Part shown: positions 10,911 to 20,318 of the stretch, in pieces
Position numbering within the stretch: the first letter of the stretch is position 1
Layout of the letters: every line of letters begins with the position of its first letter
Assembly: GCA_019915015.1 (NCBI GenBank)
Contig: JAHBBC010000019.1
Location: 372,001-436,000 of the forward strand
Direction of reading: 5' to 3'
Length of the DNA stretch: 64,000 nt
DNA from: Auriscalpium vulgare
Lineage: Eukaryota; Basidiomycota; Agaricomycetes; Russulales; Auriscalpiaceae
The notes under the pieces: model-generated
Told to the model about the DNA's origin: nothing
Databases searched by the model: none
The model's input: only the letters and a program-made list of their open reading frames with translations
Program-made: the position numbers and the translations under genes

Positions 10911-12110
10911 ATGTCGTCCATCCCAAAGCGCGACGCACAACCGGTAACGACCAACGACGTCGCTGTTTTGGAAGCCCGCGTCGTGTACGCCGCCAACGCT
11001 ATCTCTCAAGCGACGGAAAAGGATCGGAAACCTTTCTGGCCGAAACTTCGAAAGGAAGGAGTAAGTCCGCATCCTTACATTTATTTAAAACAATCCATCC
11101 TTAGATTATCATGCAGGCTACTCTCGGTTTCCTCCTCAACAAACACCACAAAGGTCATGCATACGGACCGATCATCAACAAGGCGTTCAAGAACTGGGAT
11201 GACCACGAATTCTGCTTGAAAATTCTCTTGACTAAAAAACCCGTCGATATAACATACAACGGATCGCTTGGCGAAGACCTCTGGTGGGAGAAAATTCGTT
11301 GCGTGTTTTTTGTAAAGAATTCCTTCTTTCTTTTGTCTCATCGAGTGACTTCACAGCTTCACGGGAAGAGGAGGCTAACCTGTTTGATTTCGCGGCCCTC
11401 GATCTCGAAGATGAATCCACCAATGAAGTGGTTGAGTACGAACGCGACGACGAAGGTATTCCGTTCCTAAGACCTGTTGACTTCAAGTACTAACAAAATA
11501 ACGGCTATCTACTTCACATATCCACCAGGTGATGACAAGTTTATTTTATGAATACGAGGACCTAATTTGCGTCGTAGCCGTGTCAGGGAGCGGTGTCGAC
11601 GAAAACACCAATCTAAAGAGAAGCGACAAAACTGAAGGTATATTAAACAACGATAGCGCAATTTGCTTATTTTCTAATCTATGACATAAAAAGGTGTTCT
11701 CGAGAGAGGTAAAAGTTCGATTCTGCGTCATGGCTTTCGTTTAATATTCTGCTTTGTTTCTATTCCCCAGTCCCTTTAAGCGACGCTGCGTTGCGCGATT
11801 TCGAAAGTATCCAAGACGTCGCCGCCACTATCAAAGAGCTTATCCCTCCCGACATTGACGACATCATGGTAGCCTCGCTTAATATGTCCGGTAGAGTCAA
11901 GGTGAGAATTTACGAGTCTCTTCCTCCACGTAGTGTAATATTGTGTTGCTTTAGAATCTCGCGAACCTCTGCAACTTGGAGGAAAATCGCTTCCAGATGA
12001 CACTGGAACGAGAGCAGAGGCTCTTGAAGGAAGTTGCCGTGTTGGAGAAGATAATTGAAGAGCAAAATTCCAAGAAGCGTAAGACTTTCCCAACGGACGC
12101 TTGTATGTGA
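10911..12110 (+). CDS. Unrecognised protein, same architecture as genes 1 and 2, C-terminal coiled coil (island gene 3)
   Basis: Family not recognised. Starts MSSIPKRDAQPVTTNDVAVL. After an intron (donor near 11061) exon 2 reads ATLGFLLNKHHKGHAYGPII and ends GEDLWWEKI near 11290, the same position and WW signature as in genes 1 and 2. An acidic exon follows (FDFAALDLEDESTNEVVEYE, about 11385-11440), then a helical exon (DAALRDFESIQDVAATIKEL, about 11778-11840), and the last exon (about 11955-12110) encodes a coiled coil with LEREQRLLKEVAVLEKIIEE and the basic stretch SKKRKT before TGA at 12108. The three proteins share layout but little sequence that I can align by eye. The bases coding its C-terminus are part of a repeat present again about 243 bp downstream. 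Confidence 0.6.
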
Positions 12111-12376
12111 ATACTTTGATGTCGCATGAAATATTCTAATTCGAATATTTTAATTCACGTCCAGGAATCGTCTCGATCGCCCTCCATGTCCTGGTCTTGT
12201 ATATTACGTTGTAATGCGTGCCCTCTGCGGTTGAGATATTGTGAGAATAGAAAGTCGTTGTAACACAGATATTAAAGGGCCAAGTCAAAATATAAAAATG
12301 AGAACCGGAATTCGAACCAGCGTAAGACTTTACGAACGAATGCTTGTATGCGAGTACTTTAATAATTGATTTGAAT
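12078..12376 (+). repeat. Imperfect tail duplication, copies at about 12078-12120 and 12321-12363
   Basis: CGTAAGACTTTCCCAACGG (from 12078) and CGTAAGACTTTACGAACGA (from 12321) begin two segments that stay alignable for about 45 bases (CTTGTATGTGAATACTTTGA against CTTGTATGCGAGTACTTTAA), offset 243 bp. The first copy codes for the C-terminus of island gene 3 and the second is non-coding. Each is followed by an AT-rich inverted repeat. A repeated 3' tail with hairpins next to a gene break is consistent with a Helitron terminus, but no clear CTRR end follows either hairpin. Confidence 0.7.
12129..12150. repeat. Inverted repeat (8-bp stem) after the first tail copy
   Basis: AAATATTC (12129-12136) and GAATATTT (12143-12150) are exact reverse complements with a 6-base loop. 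It may be a terminator or a transposon subterminal hairpin. Confidence 0.6.
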
Positions 12377-12399
12377 ATTGTACAACATGCCATTCAAAT
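12369..12399. repeat. Inverted repeat (8-bp stem) after the second tail copy
   Basis: ATTTGAAT (12369-12376) and ATTCAAAT (12392-12399) are exact reverse complements with a 15-base loop. Host MFS coding sequence begins within about 50 bases to the right, so this marks the probable edge of the island. Confidence 0.6.
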
Positions 12400-12419
12400 G
12401 TAGTGATGCAAATTGAGTT

Positions 12420-12973
12420 ACAATTATAACCTTCCTTGGATGGAATCGTCCGCCGTGCGTAGCATCGGCTCTCTTCAACATGTGATCAACACGGTCGCGG
12501 TCTGTGAGTGTGCTCATCATCACATTTGGTTCTATCACTCACAACTGAGACAGACGCGTACTGTAACGACGCGTTCCCTAAACATCAGGTCAGTAACCAA
12601 TTGCTTCAGAGACGCCGACGGCGGCTGAGTGGGCTCTCTCTTTTAGGGAGAAGTGAGCGCGTTGATCAGTTTTTCGAGGACCATTGGGGGGTTCTTCGTC
12701 GCTTATTTCCAGATTCCCTGGGCGCGCAAGCACGGCGCGCTGCAGACGTTCGGAGTAGAGGCCGCGTACGTGCTGATGCAATGTGTCGATATCTACACTA
12801 GCATGCTGACATTATTTTTTCGGCATAGGATTGTGGCTTCGCTATTTATCCTGGTCGTGCCTGCACTCCAGCTGTACGGGAGACACTGGCGGGTCAGTAC
12901 CCTTGATGCCATGGCGGAAAATTTAGGACTGACAGCAGCGTCTACAGAGTCGCTTCTCCCTCTAGACGAGTAG
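12420..12973 (+). pseudogene. 3' fragment of an MFS transporter gene
   Basis: Only the end of a major facilitator superfamily gene is present. Spliced pieces read IGSLQHVINTVAV, then AYCNDAFPKHQ, then GEVSALISFSRTIGGFFVAY (from about 12643), FQIPWARKHGALQTFGVEAA and IVASLFILVVPALQLYGRHW, ending LLPLDE and TAG at 12971. This matches the last transmembrane segments of fungal MFS proteins of the DHA/anion-symporter type. Introns at about 12500, 12590 and 12769 keep good GT...AG borders and phase, so this part has not decayed; the other roughly four fifths of the gene is simply absent from this side. To the left the sequence becomes the AT-rich island. The rest may lie left of the window, split by the insertion, or may have been lost. 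Confidence 0.78.
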
Positions 12974-13552
12974 ACATGATGTGTTGGAAGTAGAGGGACT
13001 AAGACACTTGATGCTCACGCGGTCAATGCGTGGACACGATCAATAGCAGTGGGCGACGGCGTCGACGTGCTTAACGTTGACCTGCACCAGAACGATAATT
13101 TACAACATCATGTCTGCTATGGCAGCTTCTTTGAGAATGGTGGGTTGAGCCCCACGCACGGGTGCGCTGAGATGAATACGGAAAGCGTCTTCGGGCGAGC
13201 CCCGGACAGAGAATGCGCACGACGGTGGTCTTTTGGCCAGATGTGAACAGTGTGTTGTGACTCAATGGTGCTGATACTATTAAAGCGCCCTACTGTGTTA
13301 CATACACTGGCAGTGCTTCCCGCTGACGATGGGCATCCGCCTCGTGCATCTTGACAATCGGGAGCCAGCTGTGGACCGTAGGCCTTACATGCGAGAGAGG
13401 CAAAAGCCAATGTTCAGCTGCAACACTCAAGATTGGCAGAAGCAGAAGGTGACAGCGCGACCTTCCGGTGACTATCATTGCTTCCCAGTCCTTATGTACA
13501 TTTACAAACACTACAACCGACTTCGAACAACTCAGAGCCCCGACCTACGCAT
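12974..13552. other. Intergenic, no gene recognised
   Basis: Between the MFS remnant and the stop of the convergent GMC gene. Open frames here are short and show no recognisable motif or splice continuity. Confidence 0.6.
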
Positions 13553-16101
13553 TCAGGCTGCAGCCTTGATGATGTCGGCACCCTGCAATGAGTCGCATCA
13601 TGAAGCAAGCCACGCAATAGCACACCACATTGCGAAACACGTACCTTCTCCGCAATAGCGTACGCGACAGACTGGAGGTGCGCGGAAATTTCCTACCAAG
13701 GGAATGAGAATCCCACCGACCAGCAGACGCGCAAAACCTCCACTCACCAGAGGAAGAACCGAGCAATCGATCTGCGACGGGGATCAGTAACAGCGCGCCA
13801 CAGCGACTGCCTAAACTCACCACTCTGAGGTTGGAGGTCCCGTAGACCTTGAGGTCGGGGTCGACGACCCCGCCGTCCGCGCGCGGCAGCATTGACGCCG
13901 TCCCAAGGGGATGGAACTCTCCGCCCACGGTCTGCTTAACGTACTCGCGCAGTGCGGCATCGCCGGCGGAGAAGGCCGACGCGCTGGGCATGACCGGGCC
14001 ACGCGCCGCGCTCTTCACCGGCTCCGTGTCAAACACCTTCAGCGTGAACTTGAGGCCCTCGACGAGCATGTCGAGGTCCGTGGGGTGGGCGAAATAGTTC
14101 GGGTTGATTGCGGGCGCCTCGGCGGGGTCCGCAGACGCGATGTGCACGGAGCCGCGGGAGAGCGGGTGCATGAGGGACACGACGAAAGAGAAGTACTTTT
14201 TGCCCGGCTCTGCCGTGCTCATCGGCGTGAAGAAGTGTCCAGGGAGTGCGAGGAGCCTGAGCGAGGGTCGCATGAGCGACTCGGAGAAGACACGAATACG
14301 AGGGGGCTCACTCAAACTGGGCTTCATTGCTGTCCGCTAGCCACGGTCGCAGGGTCGCGTATTGCTTCTCCAGCGACGGTAGCGCGCTTTGGGTCTGCAC
14401 GGTGCCCTCCTGCCAGCGTCTGATCGTCGTTGCGTCGACCACCGTTGACGCCGGGACATACGCGAAACTCTGGCAGGCCATCGAAGACATCATGCCCTTC
14501 TGCTCTTTGCTGGCGTGTGTCGCGCGTGAGCGCGCGCGCGCATACACGTGGGCATTCAAGGCTCACTAGAGCTCCATCTGAGCCTCCAAGAACTTCGGGT
14601 CGCGAAGGTTATCGAGGCCTTCGAGCGTCGAATCGACCTCCGCGATGACGAAGGTGACCGTATGATCCTCTGAGATTCAGATCAGTTTACCGTTTCGGGG
14701 CACAAAGGGGCCTTACGTAGGTTCTCCCCAACGCCAGGGAGGTCGACGAGGACGGGAATGCTATGTTTCTTGAGAAGCGCCGGGTTACCGATCCCGGATA
14801 GCTCGAGGATGGGCGGGGTCTGGAAAGTGCCTTGGGGGTCATCAGCGAGAGGCAAGGCGCGGCACGGAAACGAGGTGCACCGGCAGCGATGATAACTTCC
14901 TTTCGGACCCCGCGCAGCTCAAATGCTTTTCCGTCGAGAATGAAATCGGCGCCGATCGCACGTTGCAGACTGTTCTCGTCTTGCGAGAAGGCAATCTGTG
15001 CACCGTCAGCAGCCGCTACGCTCACCACGTTGACGGGTGGCGTACCTTGGATACAAGTGCGTTCGTGAGCACGAGGAGGTTCGAGCGAGAAGCGTTCGGT
15101 TGATAATATGCAGAGGCAGAGTATGACCGGGTCGCGCCTGATGGATCGATGGTGCCGAGGCCGGTGTTAGTACCGACGTTGATGCCATTCGCCTACAGCT
15201 GGGTGAGCTCGAGCGACTCGATTCAGAAGAGAAAGGCTCACGGGATCAAGATTGACGGGGACGCCAAGAGCCGCCAAGGACTGGACGACTGGTACCTGTA
15301 GAGGGCTGTACCAAGGCGAGAACGACTTGATGATCGGGCCTGTTGAGCGGTCAATATCAACAACACGTAGGATGAGAAATAAGGCGAACCTTCAGTGCCG
15401 TGGTACCCTTCGTCCGGTGTGACTTGGTAGGTATCAGAGAGGGCCTTGTCCTTCAGAGGAATGAGTGTTTCGCTCTGAGGCGACGCGGTGAGCTGTTGAC
15501 ACGAGGCATATACTTGAGTATTGGCGTACTCGCTTGGTGTAGCGGACGACCTCGTCCCAGCCCCAGCCCGGGTTGCCCAGCGCTTCCAATGCATCGTAGT
15601 CGGCCTTGGAGCCCCGAGAATTTGCCAACAGATGGAGCTGACGAGGTTGTGGTTATCGTGAGAACGCTTGGGGAATGCAGCGACGGCGTCTTACGAGAGA
15701 AGAGCCACCCAAGCCCTTGCCACGGGGCTGGTACGTGACCCTGTTATTGGCATGCACCTGGGGGGCGCTGAAGAACGTCCAGTCAAACAGAGGATTCGTC
15801 ATGGCCCTGTTCGCGAGGCCTGGCAGCAGCTCAGCAGATGCGACGCGAAGAGGGTGTCGATGCATACCGGGGACAACGACCTCCTTGGCGTTCGCGTGAT
15901 CGCCTCCAGCCTCTATGACGGCCACAGTGACGTTGGGGTCTTCTGAGAGGCTGAATAGAGAGAATATGAGGCGCGGCAGTGCGGCGATGGCGGCAAGGCG
16001 CGTGCTCACCGAGAGGCGACGACAAGGCCGCATGTGCCGCCGCCGACGATGAGGTAGTCGACATTGGCGTTGAGCAGCTTGTCAACAGTGACGATAGGCA
16101 T
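13553..16101 (-). CDS. GMC oxidoreductase (FAD-dependent alcohol oxidase/dehydrogenase family), copy 1
   Basis: The start ATG at 16101 gives MPIVTVDKLLNANVDYLIVG and then the FAD-binding GGGTCGLVVASR (GxGxxG). The second exon carries LSEDPNVTVAVIEAGGDH, and the third QPRGKGLGGSS, the GMC signature. Later exons read ELSGIGNPALLKKHSIPVLV and FSFVVSLMHPLSRGSVHIAS, and the catalytic region EFHPLGTASMLPR. The 3' end splices as NLRVV, DCSVLPL, EISAHLQSVAYAIAEK, GADIIKAAA, which supplies the second active-site histidine (SAH) and a stop at 13553. More than ten short introns keep frame, so it appears functional. There is no signal peptide, so it is probably intracellular. Family members oxidise alcohols with FAD and pass electrons to oxygen or quinones; the substrate cannot be read here. 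It diverges from the reductase gene at 16511. Confidence 0.88.
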
Positions 16102-16510
16102 GGCAGGGTGAGAAGAAGAGCGGATGGGTTGCGACGTGTGTGCTAGAGACCCGTTATAGCGCGCTCGAGCGGGTTGCACGATGCGATCACCTCGTCGTCC
16201 CAAGGCGTCGGTTGCGGTGCATGGGGTCTGGGGCAGCTTCCCACCGCGCTTCCACCCCATCTGCAGGTGTGATCCGCCGGCGCCACGAAGCACACGCGCG
16301 CTCGGAGCCAGGTGGGTTCAGACGGTAGCTGTTCGAGTCTGCATTGAGTCGAAGAGGCACTCACAGTCCATCGGAAGGTCTGATCATCGAGCAGATGAAC
16401 TCTACGGGCCGACAGCTAGGATGTATGTGGACCGTCGACGCGCCCATTGGCAGGACCAGTGATATAATGAATGGCACTGTCGCAGCGCAGGTGCCCTCGC
16501 CAACATCATC
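16102..16510. promoter_or_regulatory. Bidirectional promoter region between GMC copy 1 and the adenylate-forming reductase
   Basis: About 410 bp lie between two outward-facing start codons of metabolic genes. Fungal pathway genes are often co-regulated from such shared promoters. I see no confident transcription-factor motif. Confidence 0.5.
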
Positions 16511-19500
16511 ATGGTCCGGGACTCGGACTATCCGCTGCCGGATTACGTAATTGCATTCGTGGCCACCGACCTCGACGCCACCGCCGGCCTCGTCTTGACC
16601 GACCACGGCGCATCGCCAGCCGACGCTACGCTCACCACGCTCACCTGGCGCGCACTCGCCTACGACGTCGTCCAATGCGCCCAATGTCTGCAGACCGCCT
16701 CCGGGCTCGCACCCCGCGCGCTCGGCGCGGACGAGGTCGCGGTGGGCCTGCTGCACCATAGCGACTACCGTTTCTTCGTCGTCCTCCGCGCCACCATCAT
16801 GCTTCGATGGACGGTGCGTGAATATCAGAACTTTTCACCTTTTAGTTGTGCTGACCTGCTTTCAGCCGCTCGTCATCTCGCCGCGGAATTCTTCCGAGGG
16901 CATCGCGCATCTCATGCAGGCGGCGTGCGCGCAGCTGCTCCTCGTCGACACTCAGTCGCGACCTAGCGTGCAGGATCTAGATCTCATTATAGTCGAAGTT
17001 GACCGCGCGGTGCAAGAGCGCGGGCCATTCGACGCTGCCAATCCGTGGGGATCGCTCGCTCCTGCCCATTCGAATGTAGAGGAGTTGCGGCGGGAGGCCG
17101 ACAATGTCCTGCTCTACATGCACACGTCCGGATCAACAGGTGGGTGTCTCTGGCCATGTCTTTCATTTGATGCTCACCCATTATATGCGCAGGCCACCCC
17201 AAGCTCGTTCCCTGGACTCACAAGTTTGCCATCCTGACCAGCACGTCGGCTGCACGCATCCGCCGGAACTCTATTGGATCGACACTTTACACAATGCTCC
17301 CCCTGTCCCATGTTCGTTTTTCAACCTCCACCCGTCCGCCAATGCTCTGACACTCAGTGGCACTGCAGGGTAGCGGCACCTTGTTCGCTTTCATCACAAT
17401 GTTCGGCCTGCGCGGTCTGTTCACGTTCGTTGACTTCCGGAAGCCCCCATCCGCCGACGCCGTGATCAGACATCTCACTTTGATGGATACACCTGCCGTT
17501 GAAATCGTGCTCCCGCCTAGCATTCTTGAGGACATCGTCGACGGCACGTCACGCGATGCGCATCTCGAGGTACACTGGCACCGGGCGTGTGCTCTGTGTC
17601 GCATCTCACCAGCTCTTCCCACAGGTCTTGAAAATGACTAGAGTCGTCATGTTCTCGGGCGCTCCTATGCGACCTGATGTCAGGGACATCTTCAGCCGCC
17701 GGGGCGTCCCCATCGTATCTTGTATCGGGACGTGCGTGCGTCCTTTGTTCACCTGATTTCGGCTGAGAATTTACTCGTCAGGTCGGAAACTGGACCGTTG
17801 TCGACCTTCGTATTCAACCCTAGCCGTGCGGTCGAGGACTGGCCATACTTTGAGCTGGTCGATACCTTCAAGTTTCTACTGAAGCCAACCAGAGAAGACG
17901 AGTCCACGAAGGAGCTAGTCGTCCTGCCGGGCGAAATCCAGCCGCTTTTGTTGAACTATGCTGATCCATTAGGGTATGCGACCCACGATCACATTGTGCA
18001 GCATCCGGATCCACAGAAGGCGCACCTCTGGAGACACGTGGGCAGGCTGAGCGACGTGGTGCGTCACTACTCAGCTGTTTTCACGATGATTGTTGGTCAC
18101 ACTGCTCGACAGACGGTCCTGAGCAACGGCGAGAAGACAAATGCCACTCAACTCGGTGCGCAGCATGTGTACTCGCCTCGAAAGGCGATATGAACTGATC
18201 CTGATTCAGGGAACCTTCTGTGCGCATCGCCCCTTGTGCAACATGCCGTTATTTTTGGAGAAGGGCGCTTCATGCCCGGCGCCATCGTCTCCCCCGCCGC
18301 CGCTCCGGGTACCCAGTCCCACACCACAGTTTCTCAGTATCTGGACGCCGTCTGGGATCACTTCGCTCGAAATGTGAATGGCGTGGTGCCATCTCACTCC
18401 CGGCTTCCCCGCGCGCTCCTGCTCGTCGCCCTTCCCGAAAAGCCCTTCCTTCTCACAGACAAGCTGTCCGTGAAAGTTCCACAGACCCTCGCTCTATACC
18501 GTGATGAAATCGACTCTGCGTACACTGAGCTGGAGCGGAATGGGTACAACGAAGTGCCCCTACCCGCCGGCGGAACTGCAACGTCCTACGACGGCATAGA
18601 ATCCCATTTGAAGCGCGTTGTGGAAGTGGTGCTCCAACGCAAAGTAGGGGTGATGGACGACCTCTTTGACGCCGGCATGGACTCCCTCCTCGTCTTGCGG
18701 CTCCACTACTCCCTCGTCGCCCTTATCCGGCGTTCCCGTCCGCACGTAGAGGTGGCGCGCGACGTCGTGTACACCTGCCCGACGATAGCTGGCCTCGTCG
18801 AGTACGTCCAGAGCGTGCTATCTTTTGGAGATGACGTATCCTTCTACGCCGGACTCAAATCGCCCGCAAAGTCTGTGGAAGACACCATCCATCGCCACCT
18901 TTCGGCCCTTCTCCCCACCCCCAGTCCTGCTTCCGGGTTTGATGTTGGCTCTGTTATGTCTCCGCGAGGGGACGGTCGAACGTACGCGGTCACGGGGACG
19001 ACCGGGTCCCTTGGCTCATTTTTCGTCTCTCTCCTCCTCCAGAAAGCGGCTGTGCACAGGGTATATCTATTGAATTGGGGCAACAACGTCCGCTCGATGG
19101 AAGACCGCCACCGCCACTCCTTCGCCGCCAAAGGACTCGATTTCGAGCCGCTCGCCACTGCGCTCAAGACTGGACGGGCGGTCTTCGTCGAGGTCGATCT
19201 CTCACAGACGAATCTGGGCATGAGCAGCTCGGCCATTCTCTCAGTAGGTCCCTCATACTGCATTCCATACTGCCCGATCGAACTGAGAAACGTTCGCGTG
19301 CGCGAAATAGATCCTGGCGGAGGTGACGCACTTCGTGCACGCGGCGTGGACGCTGAACTTCAACCTGGCGCTGGCGTCCTTCGACACGCACATCGCGGCG
19401 GTGAGGCACATCGTTGAGATGATCGTCTCGTCCGCGCGACCCGTTCCCTCGACGCTCGTGTTCCTGTCGTCGGTTGGGGTCCTCGCGCGCTGGCGAGGCG

Positions 19501-20199
19501 GGGCGCGGGCCCCCGAGGCGCGGGTGCAGACCGCCGACGCCGCGGCTGCGATCGGCTACGCGCAGGGTAAGTACGTCGCCGAGCGGCTCATAGAAGGTGC
19601 CGCCGCCAGATACCCGGGGCTGCGCGCCGTCATCGTGCGGTGTGGCCAGCTTTCGGCGGCGGCGGCCACCGGGGTCGGGTGGGCGGCGGATGAACACATC
19701 CCCGTCCTCGTGCGGTCGTGCAGGCGCGTCGGGCTCGTCCCCAGCGACCTTCCAGTGCGTCTCGCCGCGCGTCGTCGTCCTGACATGTGCTTACGCTGAC
19801 CCTCTCGCGCGCCAGGACGTGCACTGGCTGCCGCTCGACATCGCTGCTCAGGCGCTCTACGCGCTCATGGGCGCCGCCGACGCCGACGCGGTGGCGTACT
19901 TCCACCTCGAGGCGACGGCCACGCTGCCCTGGACTGCGGTCGCACGCGCGATCGCGCAGTACGACTCCGAGCGCGGCGCGCTGCGGCTCGTGCCCGCAGC
20001 TGTTTGGCTTGGCGCGCTTAGAGAGAGCGCGGACGCCCGCGCGACGGCGCTGCTGCCGTTCTTTGCGGGCGTTGTGGCGGGCGACGGACCGTGCACACTG
20101 GACACCAGGAGGGCTGGGCGGCTGGCGGGGGCACTGCTCGATTATCGGGTCTCAGAGGAGCTCTTGTTCAAATATGTGGAGGGCATGTGCCGCGCTTGA
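16511..20199 (+). CDS. Adenylate-forming reductase (A-T-R, NRPS-like)
   Basis: The chosen start is MVRDSDYPLPDYVIAF at 16511. Adenylation domain: LYMHTSGSTG, split by an intron, then HPKLVPWTHK (about 17115-17225); IGTSETGPLSTF; and YATHDHIVQHPDPQKAHLWR followed by HVGRLSDV. The ATP-binding aspartate is kept although the residue before it is His. Carrier domain: DDLFDAGMDSLLVL (about 18658-18700), whose Ser would hold phosphopantetheine. Reductase domain: NADPH-binding VTGTTGSLGSFF (from about 18990), EVTHFVHAAWTLNFNLALAS, and the short-chain-dehydrogenase Tyr/Lys in IGYAQGKYVAERL (about 19550-19590). It ends EGMCRA, TGA at 20197. Known for the family: an acid is activated with ATP, loaded on the carrier and released as an aldehyde by NADPH reduction. 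About nine introns keep phase and all three domains look intact. The substrate is unknown. Confidence 0.92.
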
Positions 20200-20318
20200 C
20201 TTTTGACGTGTTGTTTTGTTTGTTCAGCTACTGCGAGTCCGAAATTGCCGTAGTAAACACTGTAACTCTGAATTGGAATGACAAGAGTTGTCCATAGAGC
20301 ACCTGAATGATGAAAGGA

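Noticed and set aside
12303..12318. GGTTCGAATTCC on the minus strand, similar to a tRNA B box
   Set aside because: Spacing does not fit the B-box consensus exactly, and I found no A box or cloverleaf around it.
13911..14423. 170-codon plus-strand frame
   Set aside because: It is antisense to the large C-terminal exon of GMC copy 1; GC-rich coding DNA often leaves the opposite strand open.
19164..19697. 177-codon minus-strand frame
   Set aside because: Antisense to the reductase domain of the adenylate-forming reductase; arginine- and glycine-rich composition is an artefact of GC-rich DNA.
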